DNA of 64,000 nucleotides. Origin: Pleurocapsa minor HA4230-MV1 (lineage in GTDB: Bacteria; Cyanobacteriota; Cyanobacteriia; Cyanobacteriales; Xenococcaceae). The DNA lies in contig JAHHHZ010000021.1 of assembly GCA_019359095.1 (NCBI GenBank), forward strand, positions 1 to 64,000. Reading direction: 5' to 3'. The position numbers were made by a program, and so were the translations under genes. Position 1 is the first letter of the stretch; the number at the start of each line of letters is the position of its first letter. Below the pieces are notes generated by a model. That model searched no databases. It was not told the DNA's origin and was given only the letters and a program-made list of their open reading frames with translations. Shown here piece after piece: positions 45,386-53,305 of this stretch.

Positions 45386-45574
45386 ATGCAAACAACTGCC
45401 GAATATATGTGTGCTTTTTGTGGCGAATTTAACAGCACTTTTGTCGATCTTAGTGCTGGTATGCAGCAGTCTTATACTGAAGATTGTCAGGTTTGTTGTC
45501 GTCCTAATGTTCTGTATATTTATTGTGATGAGGATACTCTAGAAGTCGATATTCAAAGCGACTATCAAGAATAA
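45386..45574 (+). CDS. CPXCG motif cysteine-rich protein
   Basis: 62 residues. CAFCGEFN (about 9-16) and CQVCCRPN (about 32-39) give a pair of CxxC motifs that should bind zinc, with the acidic DEDTLEVDIQSDYQ end of the family of small CPXCG proteins. The function is unknown. It lies 47 bp before the EI24 gene on the same strand. Confidence 0.85.
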   Translation: MQTTAEYMCAFCGEFNSTFVDLSAGMQQSYTEDCQVCCRPNVLYIYCDEDTLEVDIQSDYQE

Positions 45575-45621
45575 AAATTAGCATAAAAATTTAATTAATC
45601 CTTATAATCGATCTAATTTAA

Positions 45622-46452
45622 ATGTTAAAGATTCTGACAAAAATTTTGGGTGGGTTTGGAACACTGGATGGTGCGACTTATCCTTTTCGCGCCTTAATTA
45701 CTTTTATCCAAAACCCTAGATTAATTAAATATATTGTTATTCCTATTTTAGTTAATATTGTAGTGGCGATCGCCCTTTATAGTGGCTTACTTTACTTTGG
45801 TTGGCAAATTGTCGATAGTATTCAAGCAGATGTAACTATCTGGTTAAATCAATTAATTGCTAGCTTGCCTCAATGGCTTAGTTTTCTTAGCTATACCGCT
45901 TCGGCTTTAATCGCGATTTTGCGTTTCGTCCTAGTAATTGTTCTCTTGATTGCCACGGGCTTTCTGTTGACACAGTTTGGAGTATTATTAGGCGCACCCT
46001 GGTATGGTCAACTATCAGAACAATTAGAAAAATATCGCACAGGAAAAGTAGAACTAATTGAACTAAATATAGTCAGCGATTTAACAAGAGCCGTATTATA
46101 TGAGTTAAAAAAGCTAGTTTTAATTGCTTTAATTGGAATTCCTCTACTATTAATTAATTTTTTTCCAGGAGTAGGTACAGTTATTTCCAGTATTGGTTCA
46201 ATAATTTTAACTACTACAATTGTTTGCCTTGATTTTATCGATTCTTGCTTAGAAAGAAGACGCTTAAAATTCCGTCAAAAACTTAAAACAGTATTCAAAA
46301 CTTTACCAGCTAGTGGCAGTTTTGGCTTAGTATGTTTAGCGCTAATTAGTATTCCTTTTGTCAATTTAGTAACTATTCCTCTGTGCGTCGCTTCAGGAAC
46401 ATTATTTATTTGCGATCGCGCAGCTTGGGCTTTGCCCAATCGCCTTAAATAA
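45622..46452 (+). CDS. EI24/CysZ-like membrane protein
   Basis: 276 residues. It has the family architecture of four hydrophobic blocks (about 35-65, 95-125, 160-200 and 235-265) and GALTYPFRAL-like start (GATYPFRALITFIQNP). The family includes EI24 (etoposide-induced 2.4) and CysZ sulfate transporters. The protein could transport a small anion, but no cysteine synthesis gene is near, so the substrate is open. Confidence 0.82.
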   Translation: MLKILTKILGGFGTLDGATYPFRALITFIQNPRLIKYIVIPILVNIVVAIALYSGLLYFGWQIVDSIQADVTIWLNQLIASLPQWLSFLSYTASALIAILRFVLVIVLLIATGFLLTQFGVLLGAPWYGQLSEQLEKYRTGKVELIELNIVSDLTRAVLYELKKLVLIALIGIPLLLINFFPGVGTVISSIGSIILTTTIVCLDFIDSCLERRRLKFRQKLKTVFKTLPASGSFGLVCLALISIPFVNLVTIPLCVASGTLFICDRAAWALPNRLK

Positions 46453-46588
46453 TTACTGATTACTAATATTGTGTATTTGTGGTATTACCAATTACTGAAA
46501 AAATACTCCGCCTGAGAAGACAGAGTATTAATTTATTATAAGTAAAGTGAAGTCACTTAATAGTATTACTGTGGTAAAACTTGTAAAA

Positions 46589-46714
46589 CTATTTTGCTGG
46601 GCTTTCGTTTTCAATATAGATAAACAACAGAGCCATGGAAACTGCTGCGCCGACAAGACCTACTAGAGGAACCATTGCTACGGGCAACCAAGAAGCTGCA
46701 TAATCGCCAATCAT
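46589..46714 (-). CDS. psaI: Photosystem I subunit VIII
   Basis: 41 residues. MIGDYAASWLPVAMVPLVG followed by a single transmembrane helix (about 11-33) and the tail IENESPAK match PsaI. PsaI is a one-helix subunit next to PsaL at the photosystem I trimer interface. The gene is divergent from psaL, 224 bp away, a common order being psaI-psaL in the same neighbourhood. A purine-rich GGGAAAA lies before the ATG. Short, so usually missed by gene finders. Confidence 0.92.
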   Translation of the reverse strand: MIGDYAASWLPVAMVPLVGLVGAAVSMALLFIYIENESPAK

Positions 46715-46848
46715 GTTTATTTTCCCTATTTGTTGAATCGAACGTTAACAACATGGATATTACTGTGAAGCTTAACCCGATTAGGTTTAGTTATAAAGAT
46801 TCTTAACAAAAAGCGAACTTAAACCAAGTTAGAGTGATGCTATTTAAA

Positions 46849-46911
46849 GGATTCATTGAAGTCGAGGGGCGGTCGGGTTTCCCGACCATGCCCAATCGAC
46901 TTGTTGAATCC
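46849..46911 (+). promoter_or_regulatory. Long composite hairpin in the psaL 5' leader
   Basis: Four nested helices: GGATTCA (46849-46855) with TGAATCC (46905-46911); AAGTCGA (46859-46865) with TCGACTT (46896-46902); GGGC (46867-46870) with GCCC (46890-46893); and GGTCGGG (46871-46877) with CCCGACC (46881-46887) around loop TTT. That is 25 base pairs over 63 nt. It ends 9 nt before the AAGGAG ribosome binding site. No T-run follows, so it is not a standard terminator. It may be a cis-regulatory RNA or an inserted palindromic repeat. Confidence 0.75.
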
Positions 46912-46938
46912 AATAGATTTAAGGAGAAATCAAACTTT

Positions 46939-47421
46939 ATGAACGAATATAATGCGATTCAGCCCGCAGGAGATCCTCAAATTGGTAATCTAGCGACACC
47001 GCTAAATTCTTCTGATTTTAGCTTATCTTTGATCCGTAACCTTCCTGCCTACCGTGAGGGTTTAGCACCTCTACGTCGCGGATTAGAAGTAGGTATGGCT
47101 CACGGCTACTTCCTATATGGGCCTTTTTTAGTTTTAGGCCCTTTAAGAAATACTGAACATGCAGATATAGCAGCGTTACTATCATCTTTTGGTCTAGTAA
47201 CTATCTTAACTGTCTGTCTATCCTTGTACTCTAATGCTATGGGTGGTCAGCCAACAGAAACTATCACAACTGGCAAAATACCTACTGCTTTTGCTTCCAA
47301 AGAAGGTTGGAGTGATTTTACTACAGGTTTCTTCATCGGTGGCGGCGGTGGAGCATTTTTTGCTTACTTCCTGCTGTCTACAGTTTACTTGGGAGGCATT
47401 AAAGGCTTAATTGGTCTTTAA
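46939..47421 (+). CDS. psaL: Photosystem I subunit XI
   Basis: 160 residues from the ATG at 46939, chosen because AAGGAG lies at 46921-46926 and the N-terminus MNEYNAIQPAGDPQIGNL is that of PsaL; an upstream frame merely reads through the leader hairpin. The core has PAYREGLAPLRRGLEVGMAHGYFL and the chlorophyll-binding histidine region, then GPLRNTEHADIA and three membrane helices. PsaL is needed for photosystem I trimers. It is preceded by the divergent psaI gene and a long hairpin. Confidence 0.97.
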   Translation: MNEYNAIQPAGDPQIGNLATPLNSSDFSLSLIRNLPAYREGLAPLRRGLEVGMAHGYFLYGPFLVLGPLRNTEHADIAALLSSFGLVTILTVCLSLYSNAMGGQPTETITTGKIPTAFASKEGWSDFTTGFFIGGGGGAFFAYFLLSTVYLGGIKGLIGL

Positions 47422-47464
47422 ATTGCTTACAGCCGTTTTCATTTGAATAGACTACGTTCTCTTG

Positions 47465-47506
47465 AAGCAGTCGCTCATGAGGGAAACCCCCAAGACCGCG
47501 CTGCTT
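47465..47506. repeat. Palindromic repeat element after psaL
   Basis: AAGCAG at 47465-47470 pairs with CTGCTT at 47501-47506, with an inner GAGGG/CCCCC helix and the text GGGAAACCCCC. This is the type of short palindromic element that occurs in many copies in cyanobacterial genomes. It lies 44 bp after psaL and may also stop or stabilise its mRNA. Confidence 0.6.
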
Positions 47507-47527
47507 CGCTTTTAATGAGTTAGTTCG

Positions 47528-47562
47528 TAGCTTTTAGCTTTTAGCTTTTAGCTCTTAGCTTT
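47528..47562. repeat. Heptanucleotide tandem array, TAGCTTT x 5
   Basis: Five tandem 7-bp units, TAGCTTT with one TAGCTCT, between psaL and the Psb32 gene. Confidence 0.95.
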
Positions 47563-47576
47563 ATTGATCGCCTTAG

Positions 47577-47604
47577 AGCCTAGAGGTAACTCTGGGCTTT
47601 ATTA
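47577..47604 (+). terminator. Rho-independent terminator after psaL
   Basis: AGCCTAGAG (47577-47585) pairs with CTCTGGGCT (47590-47598) with one G-U pair, around loop GTAA, followed by TTATTATTATTT. It is 155 bp after the psaL stop and would end the psaL transcript. Confidence 0.7.
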
Positions 47605-47703
47605 TTATTTATATGGGCATTCAGCAGTTATTTATGTTGAGGGCTAAGTATATTCTTTAAATATTCTTTAAAGTAAGTGATAAGTAGTTATTTGAGAACA
47701 ACA

Positions 47704-48423
47704 ATGAACTTTTTGTCTATTAAAGCGTTGAAAACGCAGACGAACCGATTAAAATCAGCTTTATTTACCCTATTATTAGTGGTAACAATATTCTGTGTTG
47801 CCACACCAGCGATCGCCACAGGATTATTCGATCTACCTAATTTTGATGCGGAATTGTGGGTGGTAGATACTGCCGATGCTATTAGTAGCGTTAATCAAAA
47901 CAAGTTAAGCAAGACTTTTAAAGACTTGGCTAGTGAGACAGGTCAAGAAGTGAGAATGGTCGCAATTCGCCGTTTAGACTACGGTGAGACGGTGGATACT
48001 TTAGCAGAGGAAATATTTGACAATTGGTATCCAAATGCTGAAGTTAAGGCTAATCAAACGTTGTTAGTCTTAGATACTTTAACAAACAATGTAGCTATTC
48101 GCTCAGGAGATACCGCCCAGGGATTGATTGGCGCAGAAGTCGCTCAAAGTATTATTGATGATACCGTTGGCTACAATATTCGCAAGGGCAATAAATATAA
48201 TCAGGCTTTTCTTGATGCAGGCGATCGCCTTGTCGCCATACTTTCGGGACAAGAAGATCCAGGGCCACCAATCATTGAAGATGAGATTCAAACTGAAGGT
48301 ACTTTTACTAAAGCTGAAGATACCGACCAAGGAAGCGCCACAGTTTGGGTAATTGGTTTCTTGATTGTAGCTACTGTCGTGCCAATGGTCACCTACTACT
48401 GGTATGTAGGACTTGGTAATTAA
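47704..48423 (+). CDS. psb32: TPM-domain protein, Psb32-like photosystem II repair factor
   Basis: About 239 residues from the ATG at 47704; a GTG at 47677 is less likely. A signal peptide or lumenal targeting segment (about 14-36, ending TPAIA) precedes the TPM domain (about 45-180): VVDTADAISSVNQNKLSKTFKDL, VRMVAIRRLDYGE, NQTLLVLDTLTNNVAIRSG. A C-terminal membrane span (about 215-235) anchors it. This fits the Psb32/TLP18.3 thylakoid protein that helps photosystem II repair and shows phosphatase-like activity in plants. Confidence 0.82.
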   Translation: MNFLSIKALKTQTNRLKSALFTLLLVVTIFCVATPAIATGLFDLPNFDAELWVVDTADAISSVNQNKLSKTFKDLASETGQEVRMVAIRRLDYGETVDTLAEEIFDNWYPNAEVKANQTLLVLDTLTNNVAIRSGDTAQGLIGAEVAQSIIDDTVGYNIRKGNKYNQAFLDAGDRLVAILSGQEDPGPPIIEDEIQTEGTFTKAEDTDQGSATVWVIGFLIVATVVPMVTYYWYVGLGN

Positions 48424-48812
48424 TCCTGAATATATTCAGTACCATTAACTAAAGCATACTCAGCCCTAGTAAATTCCCGACCTAAGTAGGCAGCATGGTC
48501 TAACATGGTAATCGGACAGGGTTGAGGCTTCTCGATTACCTCGACACACAATTCTTTAGCAGTTCTAGCGGTATAGAGTTTCTCTACAGTCCGCTCGACT
48601 TTTTTACCACCACAGGCAATTACTTCTCCTGTTTCTGGATCGGCTGCTAATCCCTGCTCGTTAATGATATTTGTATAATGTTTAGCACAAATTAGTCCTG
48701 CATCTCGGTCTAGATAGATAATATAGTAGCCGCCAGGGTCAAGAGCTATAGGGCGTTTAGAAAGCCGATCATCTATAGCTTGCAGGTGTTCAGGGTTTAC
48801 AGTAGTGTGCAT
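48420..48812 (-). CDS. DUF4346 family protein
   Basis: 130 residues from the ATG at 48812. DDRLSKRPIALDPGGYYIIYLDRDAGLICAKHY and ADPETGEVIACGGKK match DUF4346, a small domain found alone or at the end of folate- or pterin-related proteins in cyanobacteria and archaea. The role is unknown. It converges on the psb32 gene and its stop overlaps that stop codon region by 4 bp. Confidence 0.82.
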   Translation of the reverse strand: MHTTVNPEHLQAIDDRLSKRPIALDPGGYYIIYLDRDAGLICAKHYTNIINEQGLAADPETGEVIACGGKKVERTVEKLYTARTAKELCVEVIEKPQPCPITMLDHAAYLGREFTRAEYALVNGTEYIQD

Positions 48813-48901
48813 TAAAAATAGAACGCTTGTTGAATAGAGCAACTATTATAACAAAGCGTCCTAGAAGTAAAATCATCGATCTAAAAGCATTGCGATTCTG
48901 A

Positions 48902-49774
48902 CTAAGCAGATAACTGTCCACCTGTTACGTCGTATAGTGCGCCAGTGACAAAACTACTGTCAGAAGACGCTAGAAAGACAAAAGCGGGGGCTAATTCTTC
49001 TGGTTGAGCTGCTCGCTTGATAATGCCATCGGTGTCGTATTGACCGACCTTTTCAATAGGCATAGTTGCGGGAATATTAGGTGTCCAGACGGGGCCAGGT
49101 ACGACGGAATTGACGCGAATACCGCGATCGCCTAAATTTAAAGCCAAAGACTTAGTAAAGGTATGTACTGCACCTTTGGAAGTAGAGTAGTCCACCAGCA
49201 TTCCCTTGCCCATTTTACCGACCACGCTACCAGTATTAATAATCACATCCCCTTCGCTTAAATGAGATATCGCTGCTTTGACCATGTAGAAATAACCAAA
49301 AACGTTAGTTTCCATCGTGCGTCGAAACTGTTCTAAGGAGATATCTTCAAACTTCTTCTGTACCATCTGGTATGCTGCGTTGTTCACCAGAATGTTTAGC
49401 TTGCCAAAGCGATCGACTACTTGTTTAATTGCAGCTTCACAACTTTCATAGTCGCGAACATCACCTTTAATCGTCAAGCAGTCTTTGTTGCCGATGTCCT
49501 TAACCATCTTTTTAGTATCTTCGGCATCAGTATCATTGGCGTGATATAAAATAGCTACTTCTGCTCCTTCCATGGCATAGGCGATCGCCACTGCTCGACC
49601 AATCCCAGAATCACCACCAGTGATTAACGCCACTTTGCCCGTCAATTTATTGGCAGGGTTATAGTTAGACAAATCACTATCAGGCTGGGGAATCACATCC
49701 CTTTGAGAAGCAGGATAATCTAATTTCTGTTCGGGAATTTCATCGGGAGTTGGGCGACGTTCTTCGGTCTGCAT
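48902..49774 (-). CDS. Short-chain dehydrogenase, general stress type
   Basis: 290 residues. A 40-residue extension (DYPASQRDVIPQPDSD) precedes the Rossmann domain, as in YhdF/YghA-type dehydrogenases. The cofactor motif is GGDSGIGRA (about 53-61), NNAA is at about 132, and the catalytic Ser-Tyr-Lys set is in TGSVVGK...VDYSTSKGA. The C-terminus has FLASSDSSFVTGALYDVTGG. It probably reduces a sugar- or aldehyde-type substrate with NAD(P)H. The family is often under general stress control. Confidence 0.9.
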   Translation of the reverse strand: MQTEERRPTPDEIPEQKLDYPASQRDVIPQPDSDLSNYNPANKLTGKVALITGGDSGIGRAVAIAYAMEGAEVAILYHANDTDAEDTKKMVKDIGNKDCLTIKGDVRDYESCEAAIKQVVDRFGKLNILVNNAAYQMVQKKFEDISLEQFRRTMETNVFGYFYMVKAAISHLSEGDVIINTGSVVGKMGKGMLVDYSTSKGAVHTFTKSLALNLGDRGIRVNSVVPGPVWTPNIPATMPIEKVGQYDTDGIIKRAAQPEELAPAFVFLASSDSSFVTGALYDVTGGQLSA

Positions 49775-49967
49775 GATAGTCTCTTATGTTTAAATTAATT
49801 GCAACCTATAACAATTAAGACTAAAGAAAAAATTGCTTAAAGGAATGAACCAAAAGAAATATTTCTGACTTAGATTGCGGTTAATAGTTATTCCTTTAGA
49901 GGGATTAATTAGTAGCCAAAACTTGCCTTAATATAAAGATTAACGGTAGTTTAATTAGGTCAAATTT

Positions 49968-50354
49968 ATGTCTGAAAACAAAGCAGAAAAAGTAATCTCA
50001 GATGTTAAGGAAACAATTACTAAACCAATTCCTACTCCTCCGCCAGCTACTCCTAAAGCCAGCGCTCAAGCATTAAAGGAACGTTTACAGTGGGGTGAAC
50101 CTGGTTTAACCATTATCGATGCGCGCGATCGCGAATCTTACCTGGAAGAAAGAATTACAGGTGCAATGTTGATGGAAACTGTGGAAAACTTATCAAAAGA
50201 CCGCGAGATCTACGTCTACAGCAGCAACGATCAAGAAGCTGAAACAGTAGCTAATAAAATACGCCAAGAAGGTTTTGAAAGTGTGTCACAACTTCAAGGC
50301 GGTTTAGCTGGTTGGAAAGCAATTCAAGGGCCAACAGAAGGAAGATCAGTATAA
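49968..50354 (+). CDS. Rhodanese-like domain lacking the catalytic cysteine
   Basis: 128 residues. A Pro-rich N-terminus (about 17-31) is followed by a rhodanese fold (about 35-120): TIIDARDRESYLEERITGAML, IYVYSSNDQEAETVANKIRQEGF and LQGGLAGW. The active-site loop, normally C-x5-R after IYVYC-like text, reads SSNDQEAE, so Cys is replaced and no sulfur transfer can occur. It may bind a partner instead. No membrane span is present. Confidence 0.85.
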   Translation: MSENKAEKVISDVKETITKPIPTPPPATPKASAQALKERLQWGEPGLTIIDARDRESYLEERITGAMLMETVENLSKDREIYVYSSNDQEAETVANKIRQEGFESVSQLQGGLAGWKAIQGPTEGRSV

Positions 50355-50502
50355 GCATTCAAGATCGAGTGGGTTGCACTGTGGCAAGGCGAGCAAATTT
50401 GACATTTTAAGGCTAAAAACGGGAAACTATAACTTCTTAATGGTTGTTGGCAATAGGTTACAGTTTCCTGCAAATTTTAATAACTTTAATTTTCTGTTTA
50501 CT

Positions 50503-51117
50503 TTACTCTAATTCCTGTCGGCGTCGATCTGCGTCGCGATCGCTACTGTCTTCATCGTCTGAATCGTCTGTGTCTGAATCTGGGACATTGTTGTTATTTT
50601 CGTCTCTTGCCTCATCGGCTTGCTGGCGATAATCCGATTTCTGTTCATTATCCGAATATTCCCCTGGATCAGATTCGTCTCCTTGATGTTCTACTTCTAA
50701 TTCTTGTCGGCGCCGATCTGCGTCGCGATCGCCATTATCCGACTCTGAATCTGAATCATTGTCCTCATTGTCGTCTCTTGCTTCATCAGCTTGTCGGCGA
50801 TAATCCGATTCCTGCTCATTTCCCGAGTCATATTGTCCGTCTTCTCTTTCTAATTCTCGTCGGCGTTCATCTGCATCGCGATCGCGATCTGTCTCTGGAT
50901 CGGGAATGATTATATTAAATCTCTCCCTAAGTTTTTCCAGTTCACGATTATAATCCGATTCCGACTCGCGATCTGCTAGATACATCTTGTCCAGCCAGAT
51001 ATTTGATTGAACCAGAGTAGATTGTGCGGTATTTATAGAGTCTAGATCGATTGATTTTAAGCTTAGACAGGCATTGGTTGATAGGAATAAAGAACCAGCA
51101 CAAATTACTTCGATCAT
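50503..51117 (-). CDS. Highly charged repeat protein with N-terminal signal-like segment
   Basis: 204 residues. The first 30 residues contain a hydrophobic, Cys-bearing stretch (VICAGSLFLSTNACLSL) that could be a signal peptide. From about residue 45 the chain is charged, with a repeating block of YRRQADEARD, an acidic Asp/Ser/Glu run, then DRDADRRRQELE, three copies in total (the first reads DADERRRELE). The copies also match at DNA level and carry a HIP1 site each. It is likely disordered and extracytoplasmic. The family is unknown. Confidence 0.7.
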   Translation of the reverse strand: MIEVICAGSLFLSTNACLSLKSIDLDSINTAQSTLVQSNIWLDKMYLADRESESDYNRELEKLRERFNIIIPDPETDRDRDADERRRELEREDGQYDSGNEQESDYRRQADEARDDNEDNDSDSESDNGDRDADRRRQELEVEHQGDESDPGEYSDNEQKSDYRQQADEARDENNNNVPDSDTDDSDDEDSSDRDADRRRQELE

Positions 51118-51231
51118 AAAATTACCTATGTGAAATTATCTATGTGAATAATCAAAAAACAGACATTATTACAAATGCCTGTCCAGTTAAATTTTTTAGT
51201 TTTGAATGATGTACGATATCTTACTTAAAAT

Positions 51232-52110
51232 TTAGACAATATCAATATCTTCGCTAGGAACAAATTCGACATCTCCCTCAATAACAGCAAAAGCTTGGTC
51301 GTCAAAGAGAACTTCTCTAGAACTAGAATCAAAAGTAAAGCGAGCGATTTCGTCTGTATCAATATCAAAGCCGTCAGCATCGATTTGTATTTGGTCTCCA
51401 TCGTCGAATGAGAATCCTTCAATGGTGTCTAATCCCACATTAGTAATATTAGAAAAGACAAAAGTGTCTGCACCTGACCCACCATTGAGAATATCATCCC
51501 CTAACTCCCCTTCTAAAATGTCGTCGTCTTGATTGCCAGATAAAGTATCTCTACCTGAAGCTCCCAGCAAGGTATCATCACCAGATTCACCAAATAGCTC
51601 GTCGTCATCTTCTCCACCATCGACAACATCATTGTTACTACCAGCAAACAGAATATCGTCACCTGCGTCACCATATACGCGATCGTCTCCTGTTCCTCCG
51701 TCTAGAGTGTCGTTTCCGCCATCAGGCCCGCCTCCTAGAAGATCATCACCAGATTCACCAAATAAACGATCGTCTCCTGTTCCTCCATCTAAGGAATCAT
51801 CACCATCAACACCATAAAGCAGATCGTTTGCTGAATCTCCATAAAGTTTGTCGTCCCCCTCGCCTCCTGTTAAAGTATCAAAATCATCGCCACCCAAAAG
51901 CAGATCGTCTCCCGAATCTCCTCCCACAAAATCTCGATCGTCTTCACCACTTACGGTATCGTTCCCTTCAGAACCATAAAGAGTGTCATCCCCTAGATAA
52001 CCAATAACGACATCGTTCCCTGCTAAACCGTTGATCACGTCGTTTTCTGAGCTTAAGTCAAATAAATCTCGTAAATCTTCGCTTTCTGGAGTTCCTGTCA
52101 AATTAGCCAT
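51232..52110 (-). CDS. RTX calcium-binding repeat protein
   Basis: 292 residues. From about residue 25 to 215 it is nine-residue RTX repeats such as [39 protein letters not shown] and [11 protein letters not shown] that bind Ca2+ and fold into a beta roll. A C-terminal unit (about 218-292) with [16 protein letters not shown] and [12 protein letters not shown] matches the usual end of RTX proteins exported by type I secretion. No exporter for it is adjacent. It starts with a short [10 protein letters not shown]. Probably a secreted or surface protein. Confidence 0.92.
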   Translation of the reverse strand: MANLTGTPESEDLRDLFDLSSENDVINGLAGNDVVIGYLGDDTLYGSEGNDTVSGEDDRDFVGGDSGDDLLLGGDDFDTLTGGEGDDKLYGDSANDLLYGVDGDDSLDGGTGDDRLFGESGDDLLGGGPDGGNDTLDGGTGDDRVYGDAGDDILFAGSNNDVVDGGEDDDELFGESGDDTLLGASGRDTLSGNQDDDILEGELGDDILNGGSGADTFVFSNITNVGLDTIEGFSFDDGDQIQIDADGFDIDTDEIARFTFDSSSREVLFDDQAFAVIEGDVEFVPSEDIDIV

Positions 52111-52388
52111 AATAATTATTTTTTCTGTCGTGATGTAAAAAACTAGATTGATGCTAGATGTAAATTCAGACTAGCTTGGTATATTTTTAAATTTAAATGA
52201 TGAAAATGAAAAAGTGGATAAAGTAAGCAAATATAATTAGCTTGTCAACTAACAATTTTTGACTTTACAAAAGTTGTTTATAGACTGAAAAATCAGTGAA
52301 ATGTTTCCTGGAAACAAAAATATTTATTTAAAGTTATCTTAGTAGTTAAATAGTGTTATAATTAAAGAATATAAAGAGGAATATTTTT

Positions 52389-52589
52389 ATGAATACAGGT
52401 GAAGAAAAGTTTGCTCAAACCGAACCTTTTAGCGAAACAAATGATACTGATGAAATTAATCAAGCAGTAGATTTAGACATGAATAATGTCGATGAACTTG
52501 GAAAACAAGCAGGATTAGAGATGAATGATAATGAAGAATTAGGTCTCAAGGCTAAACTAGAACAACGAGATGATAGTCGTTTGGATTGA
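52389..52589 (+). CDS. Small acidic protein, DUF6335-like C-terminus
   Basis: 66 residues with AAAGAGGAATA before the ATG. VDELGKQAGLEMNDNEELG (about 35-53) and KLEQRDDSRLD at the end match the C-terminal pattern I know from DUF6335-type cyanobacterial proteins, where a RD..RWELDP end is usual; here it stops at RLD. The first half is acidic and unstructured. It may be a shortened family member. A run of three tiny hydrophilic genes follows. Confidence 0.6.
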   Translation: MNTGEEKFAQTEPFSETNDTDEINQAVDLDMNNVDELGKQAGLEMNDNEELGLKAKLEQRDDSRLD

Positions 52590-52627
52590 GATTTTACTCC
52601 ATAGATTTAAGCAAAAGTAATTAAACC

Positions 52628-52801
52628 ATGAAAGCAGAAGATCACAGCCGTCCAGTAAGTAAAACTCATCTAGAAATAGTAGATACTTTTCAAGATGCGG
52701 GAACCAGACCAATTGAAGAAAGCCCAGACTATCTAATTCCTGCCAAAGGGGAAATTAATTTGAGTCAGACACCTAACTCTAGTAAATCTAAAACTAATTA
52801 A
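52628..52801 (+). CDS. Small hydrophilic protein, hypothetical
   Basis: 57 residues, starting 38 bp after the previous gene. It reads MKAEDHSRPVSKTHLEIV and later PIEESPDYLIPAKGEINL; no known motif. It is polar and Pro/Ser-rich and may be disordered. Position in a run of small stress-type genes with similar spacing argues that it is real. Confidence 0.45.
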   Translation: MKAEDHSRPVSKTHLEIVDTFQDAGTRPIEESPDYLIPAKGEINLSQTPNSSKSKTN

Positions 52802-52916
52802 CCAGCGATCGCTTATAAAAATCGCTAACTTTCGGGACTAAAAAAATAAGTCAAAAGATAGAAGATAACTGAATTGATTGTTGCTAGATTATCTTTGAAG
52901 TGATTAAAATAAAATT

Positions 52917-53108
52917 ATGAACATTAAAAAAGACATACAAAACGCAGCGGAAGGATTGAAGCAGAAAGCAGAAGCAAGAAGCGTCAATATTGAAGGCACA
53001 GTTAGAGAAAATTTAGGCGAATATTCTGACGACCAAGAAGCGGTTGAAAATGGTCAAGAAATGCAAGCCCAAGCAGATGACTTGAGAAAAGAAGCAGACA
53101 ATAAATAA
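52917..53108 (+). CDS. CsbD-like small stress protein
   Basis: 63 residues, all hydrophilic and helical: KKDIQNAAEGLKQKAEARSVNIEG, VRENLGEYSDDQEAVENGQ and DDLRKEADNK. The layout resembles CsbD-type general stress proteins (short chains of AEG..KQKAE). It is likely induced by salt or drying in cyanobacteria. The match is by pattern, not by exact motifs. Confidence 0.55.
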   Translation: MNIKKDIQNAAEGLKQKAEARSVNIEGTVRENLGEYSDDQEAVENGQEMQAQADDLRKEADNK

Positions 53109-53305
53109 CCAATAAAAAACTAAAAATCAATAACAAATAATAAATATACTAGATCGACTTGAGTTATTTTAAAGCTGCTTAAGTCGATATTTTTTTGGTG
53201 AGAAAAATTTCCTAAAAACTTATGATCTATCTTTGGCTAGATTTGATGATTAAAGCGATCGCCATATATTAGATAATAATTTATAGTTTAGTCTTGCTGC
53301 ATTTT

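Noticed and set aside
46834-46938. Longer N-terminus of PsaL
   Set aside because: It would translate the leader hairpin; the AAGGAG site and family N-terminus fit the ATG at 46939.
50607-50909. Plus-strand frame rich in His/Leu across the charged-repeat gene
   Set aside because: Antisense shadow of the charged repeats, no ribosome binding site and no own motif.
51533-51817. Long plus-strand Ser/Pro-rich frame across the RTX gene
   Set aside because: It is the antisense shadow of the GGxGxD repeats on the minus strand.
51232-52110. RTX protein as cargo of the C39 exporter
   Set aside because: RTX proteins use type I exporters with C-terminal signals and lack a double-glycine leader; the gene is 29 kb away.
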